DNA from: Acanthopleura granulata
Taxonomy: Eukaryota; Mollusca; Polyplacophora; Chitonida; Chitonidae
Direction: 5' to 3'
Assembly: GCA_016165875.1 (NCBI GenBank)
Contig: JABBOT010000029.1
Span: 1,534,639 to 1,598,638 of the forward strand
Length of the DNA: 64,000 nt
This document shows, in pieces, positions 20,901 to 28,523 of this stretch. The notes beneath the pieces are model-generated. The model made no database searches, had not been told where the DNA came from, and saw only the letters and a list, made by a program, of their open reading frames with translations. Position numbers and translations under genes: made by a program. Position 1 is the first letter of the stretch. The number at the start of each line of letters is the position of its first letter.

Positions 20901-21911
20901 ATCAGCCCCGGTATCTATTTTAAAGTCAATGTCTGTGTCATTAACTGATAGAGTTACTCTCCAAGGTATGGAAGTTTTCGTTGAACTGTGTACAGAACCC
21001 AAGAAATTGTAATCCTCGCCGGCGTCGCTACTACTGTTCTGTGTGTCTACTGCATTTACGGTAGTACTATAGCACATTAGAGGAAAATGTCCACGGCGAT
21101 TGCACTTACTACACAGAGTGTCTTTGGCAGGACAGTCTTTACTTGCATGTGGAGAATTTCCACATCTAGAGCACTGTTTACGCTTTGATTTTCCAGCGGA
21201 CTTGCCCTTACTTTTTCCGTGACTGGATCTGTTTTGTTTGGAATTTTCGGTACGCTGCCACTGGTTGAAGTTCCGCTTCGGAATAGCACCGCGATTTTTA
21301 GAGTGTACGGCGTCAACACTTTTTGCAGTGTAGTCCTCTGTAACGTTATTCTGTATTTGACTCTGTTGTTTTTTCACAGATGCCTTCAAGCGTGAAGTGT
21401 TCATGGCTGTTTCCAGTGTTAACTCTGGGGCAAGCTGCAATTTCTCACTCAGTGCTGGGTCATTGAGTCCAACGACGATTCTGTCGCGAATCATTTCGTC
21501 TTGGAGACTCCCATATTCACAGTATTCGACCAGTGTAAACAGAGATGTAATAAACGAGTCAATACTTTCGTTTTCCCCCTGCCTTCGGCTATTAAATTTC
21601 GCCCTTTCATATATCACATTGCGCTTTACAATGAAATGTTTATCAAAACGAACTTTCACGGCGTCATAACTATCGCTGTCAGTGCTGGACAAATTGAAAG
21701 ATATTAGAATGTCCTCTGCTTCTTCGCCCATTGAGTAAACAAGAGTACTTATCTGTTTACTTTCCTCTTTGTCCTTCAAATCAGAAGCTTGCCGGAATCG
21801 CTCAAATCGTCGAATCCATTTTGGCCAGTCCTCTGGTTGTGTGAAGTTGAACTTGTCCGGTGGGGAGATCTGGAACGTGGTCATTTTCGTTTTCGGTTTA
21901 TTTCGCCACAA
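17940..21911 (-). CDS. gag-pol: Gag-pol polyprotein of the Steamer-like retrotransposon
   Basis: One uninterrupted frame of 1,323 codons carries the whole retrotransposition machinery. Residues 1-240 are Gag capsid-like. Two CCHC zinc knuckles lie at about 247-280 (CSRCGNSPHASKDC and CSKCNRRGHFPLMC). The aspartic protease has DTGA at 333-336. Reverse transcriptase spans about 465-660, with KLDANSGFWQLPL near 545 and the catalytic MDDV at 607-610. RNase H spans about 740-860 (SADALSYGLGAV; IETEALG; TDHKPL). Integrase has a zinc-binding region with H980, H983, C1013, C1016 and catalytic residues D1043, D1096, E1131. The spacing D1096 to E1131 is one residue shorter than the usual D-x35-E, because the loop after D1096 reads NVLY. 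A later internal ATG at codon 10 is also possible as start. No stop or frame change is seen, so it may be competent or only recently inactivated. Confidence 0.95.
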   Translation of the reverse strand: MWRNKPKTKMTTFQISPPDKFNFTQPEDWPKWIRRFERFRQASDLKDKEESKQISTLVYSMGEEAEDILISFNLSSTDSDSYDAVKVRFDKHFIVKRNVIYERAKFNSRRQGENESIDSFITSLFTLVEYCEYGSLQDEMIRDRIVVGLNDPALSEKLQLAPELTLETAMNTSRLKASVKKQQSQIQNNVTEDYTAKSVDAVHSKNRGAIPKRNFNQWQRTENSKQNRSSHGKSKGKSAGKSKRKQCSRCGNSPHASKDCPAKDTLCSKCNRRGHFPLMCYSTTVNAVDTQNSSSDAGEDYNFLGSVHSSTKTSIPWRVTLSVNDTDIDFKIDTGADVTVIPEDILSTLKCKPDLMDSDRKLCGPGQANLQVIGKFTATLKKGDKQAMETIYVVRHLAQPLLGRPAIEKLNLIAWIHEISNKQKYKEQFPTVFHGLGKMSGEYKIRLKPNAIPHAVTTPRRIPLPLLPAVKEELQRMENLGIISRVDTPTEWCAGLVVVPKPSGKVRLCVDLTKLNEHVQREVHQLPTLDETLAKLSGAKIFSKLDANSGFWQLPLSPESDPLTTFITPFGRFFFNRLSFGISSAPEIYQREMGKVLDGLPGVCSQMDDVIIYGRNQEEHDTRLIATLAKFKEAGVTLNEKCEFSKTQLSFLGHIIDGNGVRPDPRKVESITEMPPPHNVSSLRSFLGMAIQLGKFSPNLAEKTKPLRDFLSKHATWIWGAQQQSAFEAVKQELCQAPALALYDAGKPTRVSADALSYGLGAVISQQQDNLEYRPVAFASRALTETESRYAQIETEALGVTWACERFSQYLVGKSFEIETDHKPLIPLLNSKNVDSLPPRVQRFRIRLMRYSFKAKHVPGKHLTTPDTLSRAPLNKVLPGDEDRTLENDCHLFVDSVIASIPATETRISQIRTEQEVDTICSQVAKFCTDGWPAKHSIPVSVRPYWQVSGELTVQKGLFLKGTRIVIPSKLQPEILSKLHDGHQGIVKCRSRAQQSVWWPGLSAQLETVVKSCVICSKEQPNSPEPLITTDLPDRPWHTVATDIFELKSNNYLLVVDYYSRFVEIAKLNSMSAKTVIEHMKSIFARHGIPVEVRSDNVLYNSEEFLKFGKTYGFTLTTSSPRFAQSNGEAERAVQTVKTMLRKATDPYLALLAYRSTPLQNGYSPSELLMGRKLRTTVPILPSQLKPKAPNHETIRKREAKQKSSQAETYNRRHRVHPLPSLNVGDRVWLKDPLHHGKTGTVTGIAQTPRSYRNTTDSGDIRRNRKHLTPIPISPQRDNPADTIKCTPPVAEQPPQAKSSPVKDSIRVTRSGRLSQPPKRLDL

Positions 21912-21965
21912 AGTCTCTATCTGATGATTTTATCACACAGAAAGGATTCCCAGTCTCTTAAATAT

Positions 21966-21983
21966 ATCCCACTTCTGACACCA
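21966..21983 (-). other. Primer-binding site, tRNA-Leu type
   Basis: The plus strand reads ATCCCACTTCTGACACCA directly next to the LTR. This equals the 3' end of animal tRNA-Leu including CCA (from knowledge of tRNA-Leu sequences), giving an 18 nt match. Confidence 0.88.
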
Positions 21984-22165
21984 TGTCGTGTTATGGCGTG
22001 GACGTTAGTCAGGAATAACTACAAGTGAGGGAGTCGAACACTGTAGTTTCTGGGCGCAGCCATTACTGTATTGTTAGGTAATATCAAAAGCCTAACTTAA
22101 CACATGGGTAACTATGAGATGCGGAAGAGGATCTTAACAAGAATGTCTTTTCGAATAACACCACA
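21984..22165 (-). repeat. 5' LTR of the Steamer-like element
   Basis: 182 bp, TG...CA, near-identical to the 3' LTR. Being on the minus strand, it is the transcription-start LTR. Confidence 0.93.
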
Positions 22166-22170
22166 GTTAT
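22166..22170. repeat. Target-site duplication GTTAT, right copy
   Basis: Perfect match to the five bases before the other LTR. Confidence 0.9.
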
Positions 22171-22267
22171 CCCTCCAGGACTTTATGTTTTATGACTTTG
22201 GCATATAGGTACATTGGACCTCATTGGGAAATATGTGTGTCCACAAACGCAGATGATCGGGTGTAGT

Positions 22268-22807
22268 TTACTTGAAATCGACAAACAAATATCCGTAAGG
22301 TTCAGATGTGTCATCTTTAAAGGCCTCTTGTGCGTACTGAGTTTTACCTGAGGTCATTTGTTTGCCGATGGTAGTAATTTGAGAATAATCTCGGGGGTAT
22401 TGAAATACTATCAAATAATGAGCGTTTAAGCTAATGGTTCTATAGTCTTTGCTTTTGTTAAACAGATTCTGTACAATGTAGATCACACTGATATTACACT
22501 GATGACCTTCCTTGGTAAAGACCGCCGTTACACGTTCGTCCGCTTCAGCCATAAGATCACCAACAGTCACTAGAGTTCGTTCCCCAGGGTTAAATGCTGT
22601 GGAACTAGGTACTCCTTCTTGAAATTGAACTTTCGACAAGGTAGTGTGCATAGGCTGCCATTCACCGTAACACCATACTCTACGCTCGGGAGATGGATGA
22701 ATAAGTTCGCGTGCATGCTCGATGACACGTTTGAGAAAGACCGATTTGTCACTTCCCGTTGGTCCACTGACAAGGCAGGTAAATGGATGGCCCCATAGTA
22801 CGTCCAT
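22268..22807 (-). CDS. A32/FtsK-type genome-packaging ATPase of the virus-like element
   Basis: A 179-residue frame. The Walker A motif at residues 15-22 reads GPTGSDKS. A WCYGEWQPMH motif follows near 45-54, a Walker-B-like LVTVGDLMAE near 79-88, and the polar sensor stretch ISVIYIVQNLF near 106-116. Next come ISLNAHYLIVFQYPRD near 125-140 and YGYLFVDFK at the end. This order is typical of the packaging ATPase of Maverick/Polinton/adintovirus-like elements (family knowledge). The normal enzyme drives genome DNA into the capsid. Two changes stand out: the last Gly of GxxGxGKS is Asp, and the usual acidic pair of Walker B is reduced to GD. Both would be expected to impair ATP hydrolysis. The frame is otherwise intact, with its ATG 5 bp after the stop of the upstream ORF, which suggests co-transcription. 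The retrotransposon lies about 100 bp beyond its 3' end. Confidence 0.8.
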   Translation of the reverse strand: MDVLWGHPFTCLVSGPTGSDKSVFLKRVIEHARELIHPSPERRVWCYGEWQPMHTTLSKVQFQEGVPSSTAFNPGERTLVTVGDLMAEADERVTAVFTKEGHQCNISVIYIVQNLFNKSKDYRTISLNAHYLIVFQYPRDYSQITTIGKQMTSGKTQYAQEAFKDDTSEPYGYLFVDFK

Positions 22808-22812
22808 GGGTC

Positions 22813-23034
22813 TTAGGCGAGGGGTTTCGGTCTGACTGCACGATAATAATATTTACGAATAGGATTAGGATTCTCTAGGCGGTCATAAATATCTATGGTG
22901 AATACCCGGAGAATAGTACATCGTCCTTCGTCCACAATGCCATCTTCAAATATAAATTCCACTACATGATTATATGCTCTGAGATCGATAACTGTATCGA
23001 CAAGCTCTCTCCGACCTAAAAGCGTAGATTTCAT
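22813..23034 (-). CDS. Small ORF upstream of the packaging ATPase
   Basis: 73 residues, beginning MKSTLLGRRELVDTVIDL and ending ENPNPIRKYYYRAVRP. It ends only 5 bp before the ATPase start on the same strand, so the two look like one transcription unit. No catalytic motif is visible. A short ORF of this kind often precedes the ATPase in related elements, but I cannot name its function. The frame may be the tail of a longer protein. Confidence 0.5.
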   Translation of the reverse strand: MKSTLLGRRELVDTVIDLRAYNHVVEFIFEDGIVDEGRCTILRVFTIDIYDRLENPNPIRKYYYRAVRPKPLA

Positions 23035-23158
23035 TTTAGGACTGTTATCATGTCTCTAGCTGGCCAAATAATAACGAAAAACTGTAGGGTACGGTACGTC
23101 TTATGCTATTTTTTTCTTCTTATGTTATAAAAAGCAAATGTCCCAGCCTCGGCATTCG

Positions 23159-23211
<53 letters not shown>
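23159..23211. repeat. (TA)n(TG)n microsatellite
   Basis: ATATATATATAT is followed by about 20 TG units, within the virus-like element. A likely length-variable locus. Confidence 0.95.
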
Positions 23212-23215
<4 letters not shown>

Positions 23216-23709
23216 CTTCAATATTTAGTGGCACTCCCATCCTTTACAACCAATAGAGTGAGATTTGGTAGGAGTTATCTCCCATTGATCATGTCTGGCT
23301 GAATTCCAGGCTTCAAGGGGTCTACTCTCAGCATCATATGTCACGTAAGCAAGAAGAACGTGGGATGTGAATAACCCCGAAATTAACACCAATTTTTAAA
23401 ACACGTGATGAATAATAATAAACATCAATCAGACAAACACCAATCAGACCAACACCTATCATCTGGGTAAACTGCTAGGTCATACAACAAACACTACCAG
23501 CCATGAAATAACAAATACATAGTTTTCCAGAGTTTTTTTGTTTTTACTTGTACATTAAAAAACACACAGGACAATATTTATAATATTCAACTTCCACTGT
23601 CCAATATGTACAGAAAAAGACAAGACAAAAAAATTCGCGAACTAGAACTATTAGAGAAAAATTTTAACCAAAATATTTTCACAAAATCTCAAAATTCAAT
23701 AAATCGTCC

Positions 23710-23844
23710 CTATAATGGCTCAGCCTTGTTATACTCTTCGTTTCCACACGCCCATTGTCCGGGTACCGATTGACCGTTGACACAGATGTGTTGCCCCCAT
23801 GAAAACCCGTACAACTGTCGAGATTGAGTATTCTTATATTTCCT
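23710..23844 (-). pseudogene. Coding remnant of the virus-like element, also duplicated in the right arm
   Basis: A 44-residue tail containing QLYGFSWGQHICVNGQ and QWACGNEEYNKAEPL before a stop. A diverged copy of the same DNA (GTATTACCCATATGAAAACC, GGCGAGATTGATTC) lies at about 28.19-28.30 kb in the same orientation, where the corresponding frame reads CEGFHMGNTCVTIIN. Conservation of the G-F-x-x-G spacing and the Cys supports past coding function. Its identity is unknown. Confidence 0.35.
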
Positions 23845-24061
23845 CTACGACGTGAGTTGAATTGAAATCGCTTGGGGAATGGGGTAGGTGGTCTGAAAAT
23901 AAATAAATAAAATAACTATACATGTACATAATTCAGTTTAAGATTACATGACTTTCCATAACAGCACTAGTGTGTAAATTAATTAAACATGTATACATGC
24001 ATAGCTCAGCGAAATCAGTTCATTTTTTTTCAAAATATTTACTTGCACCTTTTCCTCATCT

Positions 24062-24364
24062 TCACCCCATCGCCTTGTCAAACGTGCTGAACTGTGGGTT
24101 ACGCTTCTGGACATCACTCCCTTGGAGATACTGCCGAACTTTATCCTCCGGCCATTCAGCATCTTTAGCTGCGTTCTGAAAACTGATGATCACCTTAGAT
24201 TCTTCCACGAGCAATGCCCCCTGGTCAACGGTAATTTCACTCTCAACATCCATATACTGCAAGGATTCGAGGCACGGATGCTGACTTTGACTGGGATGAC
24301 CAACACGACAACCTTCACACTGCTCTTTCATTACTTTAATAAGGGGAATCCTATGCTCCATCAT
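24062..24364 (-). CDS. Cys/His-motif small protein of the virus-like element
   Basis: 100 residues. The diagnostic stretch near the N-terminus is EQCEGCRVGHPSQSQHPCLE (C-x2-C-x3-H-x6-H-x1-C), probably metal-binding, followed by an acidic C-terminal half. The pattern is familiar from small proteins of Polinton-like elements in invertebrate genomes (memory of the family; not searched). It follows the PC4-like ORF on the same strand after a 110 bp gap and has a TATA-like TTATAAATAA about 25 bp upstream. A diverged, frame-broken second copy lies at 12961-13186. Confidence 0.55.
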   Translation of the reverse strand: MMEHRIPLIKVMKEQCEGCRVGHPSQSQHPCLESLQYMDVESEITVDQGALLVEESKVIISFQNAAKDAEWPEDKVRQYLQGSDVQKRNPQFSTFDKAMG

Positions 24365-24474
24365 TTCGCTTCACATCAAATTATTTATAATATGTTCTCC
24401 GCGGCGATGAGAGGAACTGCAGGGAGTGGGGAAGTCAGAGATGTGTTGGCTGGATGGGAAATCGCTTCATCTGT

Positions 24475-24992
24475 TTAACCAAGCACTCCTCTTACACGAT
24501 GACAGGCCTCGGTCAGGGCTTTCCACATGTCAGCTCGAAAGGTGACACCGACCTTCGTAGGATAATATCTTCCCTCCGGGTTGTATTGTGTCCATTGTTT
24601 AATATTTGCGTACCACCATCGCTTCCCGGTTTGTGGATTCTGACGTGTTGAAAAACTGAGGAAAATTTCCCTACTCAGGCGAAACAGCGGTTCCTGTGGT
24701 ACGCTAATCTCATCTTCTCTAGCCGGTGCAGGGCCGGTTACTGTTCGGCGGTTTCGTGGTTGAAAGATGTTTTCAAACTCGTCCCAGGCATCCACTGAAA
24801 TGGTGATAGTGCGCTGAAAGAGCTGACCTACGTATTGGATTTTATCTTCAACGATTCGAATACGACACCCACTGAAAATGTCAATATCGTGAGTTTTTAA
24901 CGAAATCTTCTTGACCGATCGGCAAATTTAATCTGCTTCTTAAGCGCGGGCTGTGCATCCGTTGTCTTTTTCTCCGTTAGAACGGTATTCAT
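24475..24992 (-). pseudogene. PC4/Sub1-like DNA-binding protein, frame-broken near its N-terminus
   Basis: The main frame is open from about 24.92 kb to a stop at 24475. It contains two beta-rich segments that resemble PC4-like domains: one around KKISLKTHDIDIFSGCRIRI, and a clearer one with FRLSREIFLSFSTRQNPQTG, RWWYANIKQWTQYNPEGRYY and PTKVGVTFRADMWKALTEAC. PC4-like proteins bind single-stranded DNA and act in transcription or replication. The probable ATG at 24992 is in another frame; that frame (MNTVLTEKKTTDAQPALKKQ) hits a stop near 24.90 kb, so a one-base frame change lies at about 24.91 kb. Alternatively the gene starts at a downstream codon. It is transcribed divergently from the right-arm small-ORF module, with a shared spacer at 25.01-25.34 kb. 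Confidence 0.6.
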
Positions 24993-25106
24993 CCCCGTAA
25001 TTGTTCATGGCTACTTTTCGGCATAGTGAAAAGCAATTTAGGCAGTGCTAGTTGTCAATCTCAAGTGCGCAGGTCAAAGTGACAGCTGAGCCGTGGAAAC
25101 GAACGG

Positions 25107-25119
25107 CTTTATATAAGAA
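25107..25119. promoter_or_regulatory. Near-palindromic TATA box in the divergent spacer
   Basis: CTTTATATAAG reads as a TATA box on both strands. On the minus strand it lies about 115-120 bp before the PC4-like start; on the plus strand it precedes module A. Confidence 0.45.
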
Positions 25120-25290
25120 CTAGACGAAACCAGGAACGAAATATCATACAATAGCATACAGAAGAAATAGAATGCTTCTCCCAACATGTCACAAGTCACG
25201 CACGCATTCCCGACAGATGGCGCTGCTGAGGTCTCTCTTCTGTCCGCACTGGCTGGTACATTCTAAAAATAACACAACCCGACCGATCTC

Positions 25291-25298
25291 TATATAAA
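25291..25298 (+). promoter_or_regulatory. TATA box of right-arm module A
   Basis: TATATAAA lies 54 bp before the ATG at 25345. Modules B and C have the same arrangement. Confidence 0.6.
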
Positions 25299-25344
25299 CA
25301 TCAGCCTTAAGCAGTCTCAACGCATTCACTCACTAAATATCGAG

Positions 25345-25731
25345 ATGGATACAACTGAAGCCGAATTACAGACATTTGCCGAAGAATATGCGAGGGCGTA
25401 CGTCAGATACGAGGTCAGTGAGTGGATACATATCCATGTGATGCAGATGAGCGGGGAGGAGGTGGAAAGGTGTCGGTTAGGGTTGGAGAAAATATGGAAG
25501 TGATCGAGGGAAGCCTGCGCAGCGGCGGGGAATCCATTCCCGGACCAGCCCCAGCAAGACCAGCCCAGCTCCTCCACTGAGGTCGAGGGGAGTAGAGAAC
25601 TAAACCAGCCCCGAGAACTGCGAGTCTCTGAAAAAAAGGAAAAACTTTCCACGGTCCTTTCAAAATGTGAGCACAGTATATGGTTTATGTATGTCTCGTT
25701 TAATGTCTCTGATTGTCCATTTTATGTATAA
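25345..25731 (+). pseudogene. Right-arm small ORF, module A (in-frame stop)
   Basis: Begins MDTTEAELQTFAEEYARAYV and is open for 52 codons to a TGA at 25501. The same frame continues without interruption for about 75 more codons (PFPDQPQQDQPSSSTEVEG; RELRVSEKKEKL), so a single stop seems to split a longer acidic/proline-rich protein. It may also be a genuine short ORF. The start context and TATA spacing match modules B and C. Function unknown; the position and divergent direction suggest an early-type accessory protein. Confidence 0.45.
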
Positions 25732-25765
25732 CAAACCACAATCAGCCCTCACATTCATGCTCGTA
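25660..25765 (+). repeat. 3' module repeat, copy 1
   Basis: GTGAGCACAGTATATGG, ATGTCTCGTTTAATGTCT and GATTGTCCATTTTATGTATA. This is the same block as at 26.62 and 28.55 kb and, inverted, in the left terminal repeat. Confidence 0.8.
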
Positions 25766-25779
25766 GATTGCCATGCTAG

Positions 25780-25945
25780 CAAAAACACAGGGCTTGAAAA
25801 GTTCATAAGCGTGTTCAGGTTATGACCACTATCGAACAATCAGGGCGGCGGAATTTGTTTTCACTTCGGTTAGCACTCTTATACTCTACATACACCAAAT
25901 TATACCTAGGTTTCATATGGATATAAATCAGCACTTGTGTGTTTA
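25780..25945 (+). repeat. Promoter-region repeat, copy 1
   Basis: TTGAAAAGTTCATAAGC, then a CCAAT-like ACTATCGAACAATCAGG, then TTTCACTTCGGTTAGCACTCT and CATATGGATATAAATCAGCA. The same order recurs at 26.90-27.05 kb and partly at 27.35-27.44 kb. Confidence 0.7.
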
Positions 25946-26285
25946 TAGCTTTCCTGCCGCATTCTTATATTGCTGTAAAGAAACCACTGATAAAACTCTG
26001 ACACACACGGTGGAAGCCCGCGCCTGTCTCTATGTACGTATGGCCGTGTGTATATTTTATTAGTATTCAATATTATAACGACATCTAACTGAAAAAGTCA
26101 AACGAACACACTGTAGATACAGAGACTGAAAAAATTCCCGCCCAGTCCAACTCCTGCTTCACGTGGTGCTGCTGTCACCCACTTGCCGCATTACTATATA
26201 TTATGTACGATTATCGACTTTTTAAGGTCCACGCTCGTTGGTGCCATTCTAAATCTAGTATAATCCACACAAGCCGGCTGAAATG

Positions 26286-26293
26286 TATAAAAA
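26286..26293 (+). promoter_or_regulatory. TATA box of right-arm module B
   Basis: TATAAAAA lies 59 bp before the ATG at 26345. Confidence 0.6.
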
Positions 26294-26344
26294 CCCGCCC
26301 CACGCTAAGCGTTTCCCAGTTCCACTCAGAGCTCAGCCGTAGAG

Positions 26345-26640
26345 ATGGACCACGTCTTGAGACGATCAAGGGATTATGAAGTGGCCTGTGTGGCATAAAA
26401 CAGAGAACTTCGTCGTACATCAGCGGCGGAACACCATACGCCGAATTTCACTACCCCGAACGTCATCGCTCGGGGCAAGAAGAGGGCGGCGTGGCAGTGT
26501 TTGACAATCGCCTGCTGCAAGCTGGAGGTGCGATCAACACCAGCCGTCCTCCGTCCAACCCAGGGGTGACTCGACAAGCCGCAGCCCCTTTCAGGGCTAC
26601 CAGTTCTACCAAAAGTGAGCTTTCGAATCTGAGCACGAAA
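26345..26640 (+). pseudogene. Right-arm small ORF, module B (broken)
   Basis: The ATG frame (MDHVLRRSRDYEVACVA) meets TAA after 17 codons, then continues open with NRELRRTSAAEHHTPNFTTP. This resembles the RERRRNSQLASTINTARLTR part of module C. A second frame carries YAEFHYPERHRSGQEEGGVA, similar to the second frame of module C (YIPERNLVNDNGEYETV). Frames are thus broken by at least one stop, and perhaps one shift, relative to C. Function unknown. Confidence 0.45.
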
Positions 26641-26725
26641 TCTGTTTGATATAATGTCTCGTTTAATTTCTGTGATTGTCCACGTATGTATAAACAAACC
26701 AAGGTCAACCCTCACATTCATTTTT
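26620..26725 (+). repeat. 3' module repeat, copy 2
   Basis: TCTGAGCACGAAATCTGTTT, ATAATGTCTCGTTTAATTTC, TGTGATTGTCCACGTATGTA. Direct repeat of the blocks at 25.66 and 28.55 kb. Confidence 0.82.
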
Positions 26726-26894
26726 TCTCAAACCAACACAATTCCCGTTTTCTTTTCACACAATGAAAGCCCAAGTCTGTCTTTCTCCCTCCGTATATTT
26801 ATATGCATGTATGACCGTATGTATCCCCCTGAAAGAGAACTTTTGTCTTGTTAGTTTCATACACAGTTGACATAATATAGGGGAAATCGCTATG

Positions 26895-27045
26895 CTAGTA
26901 AAACACACGGATTAAAAATTTCCTAAGCCCGTTCACAGTATAACTGCTATTAACCAACCAGAAGGGTGGAATTTGATTTCACTTTGGTTCCAACTCTTAT
27001 AGTCTATATATCATATGGATATAAAAACAGCACTTGTGTCTTTAT
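26895..27045 (+). repeat. Promoter-region repeat, copy 2
   Basis: CTATTAACCAACCAGAAGGG, TTTCACTTTGGTTCCAACTC and CATATGGATATAAAAACAGC reproduce copy 1 in order. The following CACTGATAAAACTCTGACA is also duplicated between about 25.99 and 27.18 kb, which shows a tandem duplication of roughly 1 kb. Confidence 0.7.
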
Positions 27046-27354
27046 GCCTTTAATATTGTATACCGATACTAAAATATTATGTATATAATGGGCTTATATT
27101 TTCTTATTATTAAGGTTATATCTAACTAGAAGCTGATATTTCATGCTATATTCTTATATTTCGGTACAAAAAGAAATCACTGATAAAACTCTGACAACTA
27201 TACGTATATTTTTTGGTATAATATAAATACAACACTAGCATTTTTCACACAAGCGCCGAAAACTCATGTCTGTCTATACACACATATATTTTATTAATTT
27301 CAATCTCATATCTGCATATAATTTACAAGCTGATAACGTGCTCTAATACTTTCA

Positions 27355-27479
27355 CAGGGATTGAAAGTTCATAAGCCTATTTCACAATATGACAGCTATC
27401 AACCAATCAGAACCACAGAATTTCCTCTCACTTTCGTCCGCATTCTCCGGCTTTTCAAACCCTCCGATTTGTATAAAAA
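27355..27479 (+). promoter_or_regulatory. Promoter of right-arm module C (CCAAT + TATA)
   Basis: CTATCAACCAATCAGAACC contains a consensus CCAAT box at about 27.40 kb, and TATAAAAA lies at 27472-27479, 61 bp before the start codon's first base. The CCAAT segment is a third copy of the promoter-region repeat. Confidence 0.6.
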
Positions 27480-27539
27480 GGCCGCTTCAAACACTCACTC
27501 AGCAGACTCACTGACTGATCGCCGTTGTCACAGAACGAT

Positions 27540-27716
27540 ATGATTGGAAATCTCACAACCATGATGAGCGATCTAGACCCATTTATCCACGCAGTAAATT
27601 GGACCGAGACAGAAAGAAGAGAAAGGAGAAGAAACTCCCAACTTGCATCAACTATAAACACAGCTCGACTAACCCGGGTACTTAGACTTGCAAGAGGGAA
27701 ATTGACTCCCAGTTAG
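27540..27716 (+). CDS. Right-arm small ORF, module C, first frame
   Basis: 58 codons, MIGNLTTMMSDLDPFIHAVN then a strongly basic helix-like stretch (TERRERRRNSQL; RLTRVLRLARGK). It is intact, preceded by CCAAT and TATA boxes and followed at about 28.12 kb by AATAAA. The basic region suggests nucleic-acid binding, but that is inference. It is the least damaged of three tandem relatives. Confidence 0.45.
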   Translation: MIGNLTTMMSDLDPFIHAVNWTETERRERRRNSQLASTINTARLTRVLRLARGKLTPS

Positions 27717-27990
27717 ATACAGCTACATCCCCGAACGCAATTTGGTGAATGACAATGGAGAATATGAAACAGTTGAAGAAAACGACCCCATGGAATGGCT
27801 TGAGAACCACCGACAAAGAACAAGAGAAAGAAACATGCCCTCATCATGGAAAAATAACCACGCAAATGATGCTGAAGATTTGCAAATAATTTACGTACGA
27901 GAAGGAGCCAACAACATACCACAGCCAGCACCAAGAACACCGTCACAACGATCGGCAATGCATAATTTGCCTAACCAGACCTCCCAATAA
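27700..27990 (+). CDS. Right-arm module C, second overlapping frame
   Basis: An open frame in a different register that overlaps the end of the first. It contains YIPERNLVNDNGEYETVEEN, MEWLENHRQRTRERNMP and a Pro/Gln-rich end. There is no good ATG before about 27.79 kb. Module B carries a related second frame (YPERHRSGQEE), so the pair is conserved. It may be reached by splicing or frameshifting, or the first frame may be shifted relative to an ancestral longer protein. Confidence 0.35.
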
Positions 27991-28184
27991 CTGCTTATCA
28001 CCATGTCACCATGCTGTAATATGTGAAGACTGCACCGACCATCCATCAATAACGAGAGGCCCAGTATGTTGATTGACGATTAGGCGGAGATTCACCATGT
28101 ATATCTAAAGAAGAAGAATAAAAATGTGTTTGTTGTGGATTTCCTTCCTTCTCGTCTGCTTCTTCCCATGAACATTAATATCGT

Positions 28185-28500
28185 GAATTCTTAGCTGGAG
28201 CTTCTTACCGCGTTGATGATAGTCACACATGTATTACCCATATGAAAACCTTCACAATCGGCGAGATTGATTCCATATTACATGCTTCATTCTTCGAGGT
28301 TCTGTCCCTGTTGTCTGGAACTTGATGATGACACCCTCTTGTGAAGTCTCCACTACGATCTCCACGGCCATCTCTTCTCACGCTGGTTTAATATTTCATT
28401 CTCCAAGCAAAGGACGGAAACTGATCTTCTTCTGCCTCCTCTTCCTCTTTCTCCAGCGTCTTCAACTGTCCTGGCCACAAGCCTGTGTCTTCTTTTCCTG
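28185..28500 (-). pseudogene. Duplicated fragments of core-element genes in the right arm
   Basis: The minus strand contains a diverged copy of the remnant at 23710-23844 (about 28.19-28.30 kb). Upstream of it is MAVEIVVETSQEGVIIKFQT, which resembles the acidic C-terminal half of the Cys/His ORF at 24062-24364, and a KTLEKEEEEAEEDQFPSFAW stretch. Frames are not continuous. It looks like a second, decayed gene copy next to the right terminal repeat, mirroring the extra copies in the left arm. Confidence 0.35.
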
Positions 28501-28523
28501 TGCAAAGGCCCTTGTCAGGGCCA

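Larger units (their letters stand above)
17445..22165 (-). mobile_element. Complete Steamer-like Ty3/gypsy LTR retrotransposon
   Basis: LTRs of 188 and 182 bp (TG...CA on the plus strand) flank one long ORF, an 18 nt tRNA-Leu primer-binding site and a purine tract. The whole is bracketed by a perfect GTTAT duplication. The LTRs differ by two substitutions and one 6 bp indel, so the insertion is recent. Overall size, short LTRs, single gag-pol frame and tRNA-Leu priming match the Mag lineage of Ty3/gypsy, to which the bivalve element Steamer belongs. It sits inside the older virus-like element on its minus strand. Confidence 0.93.
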
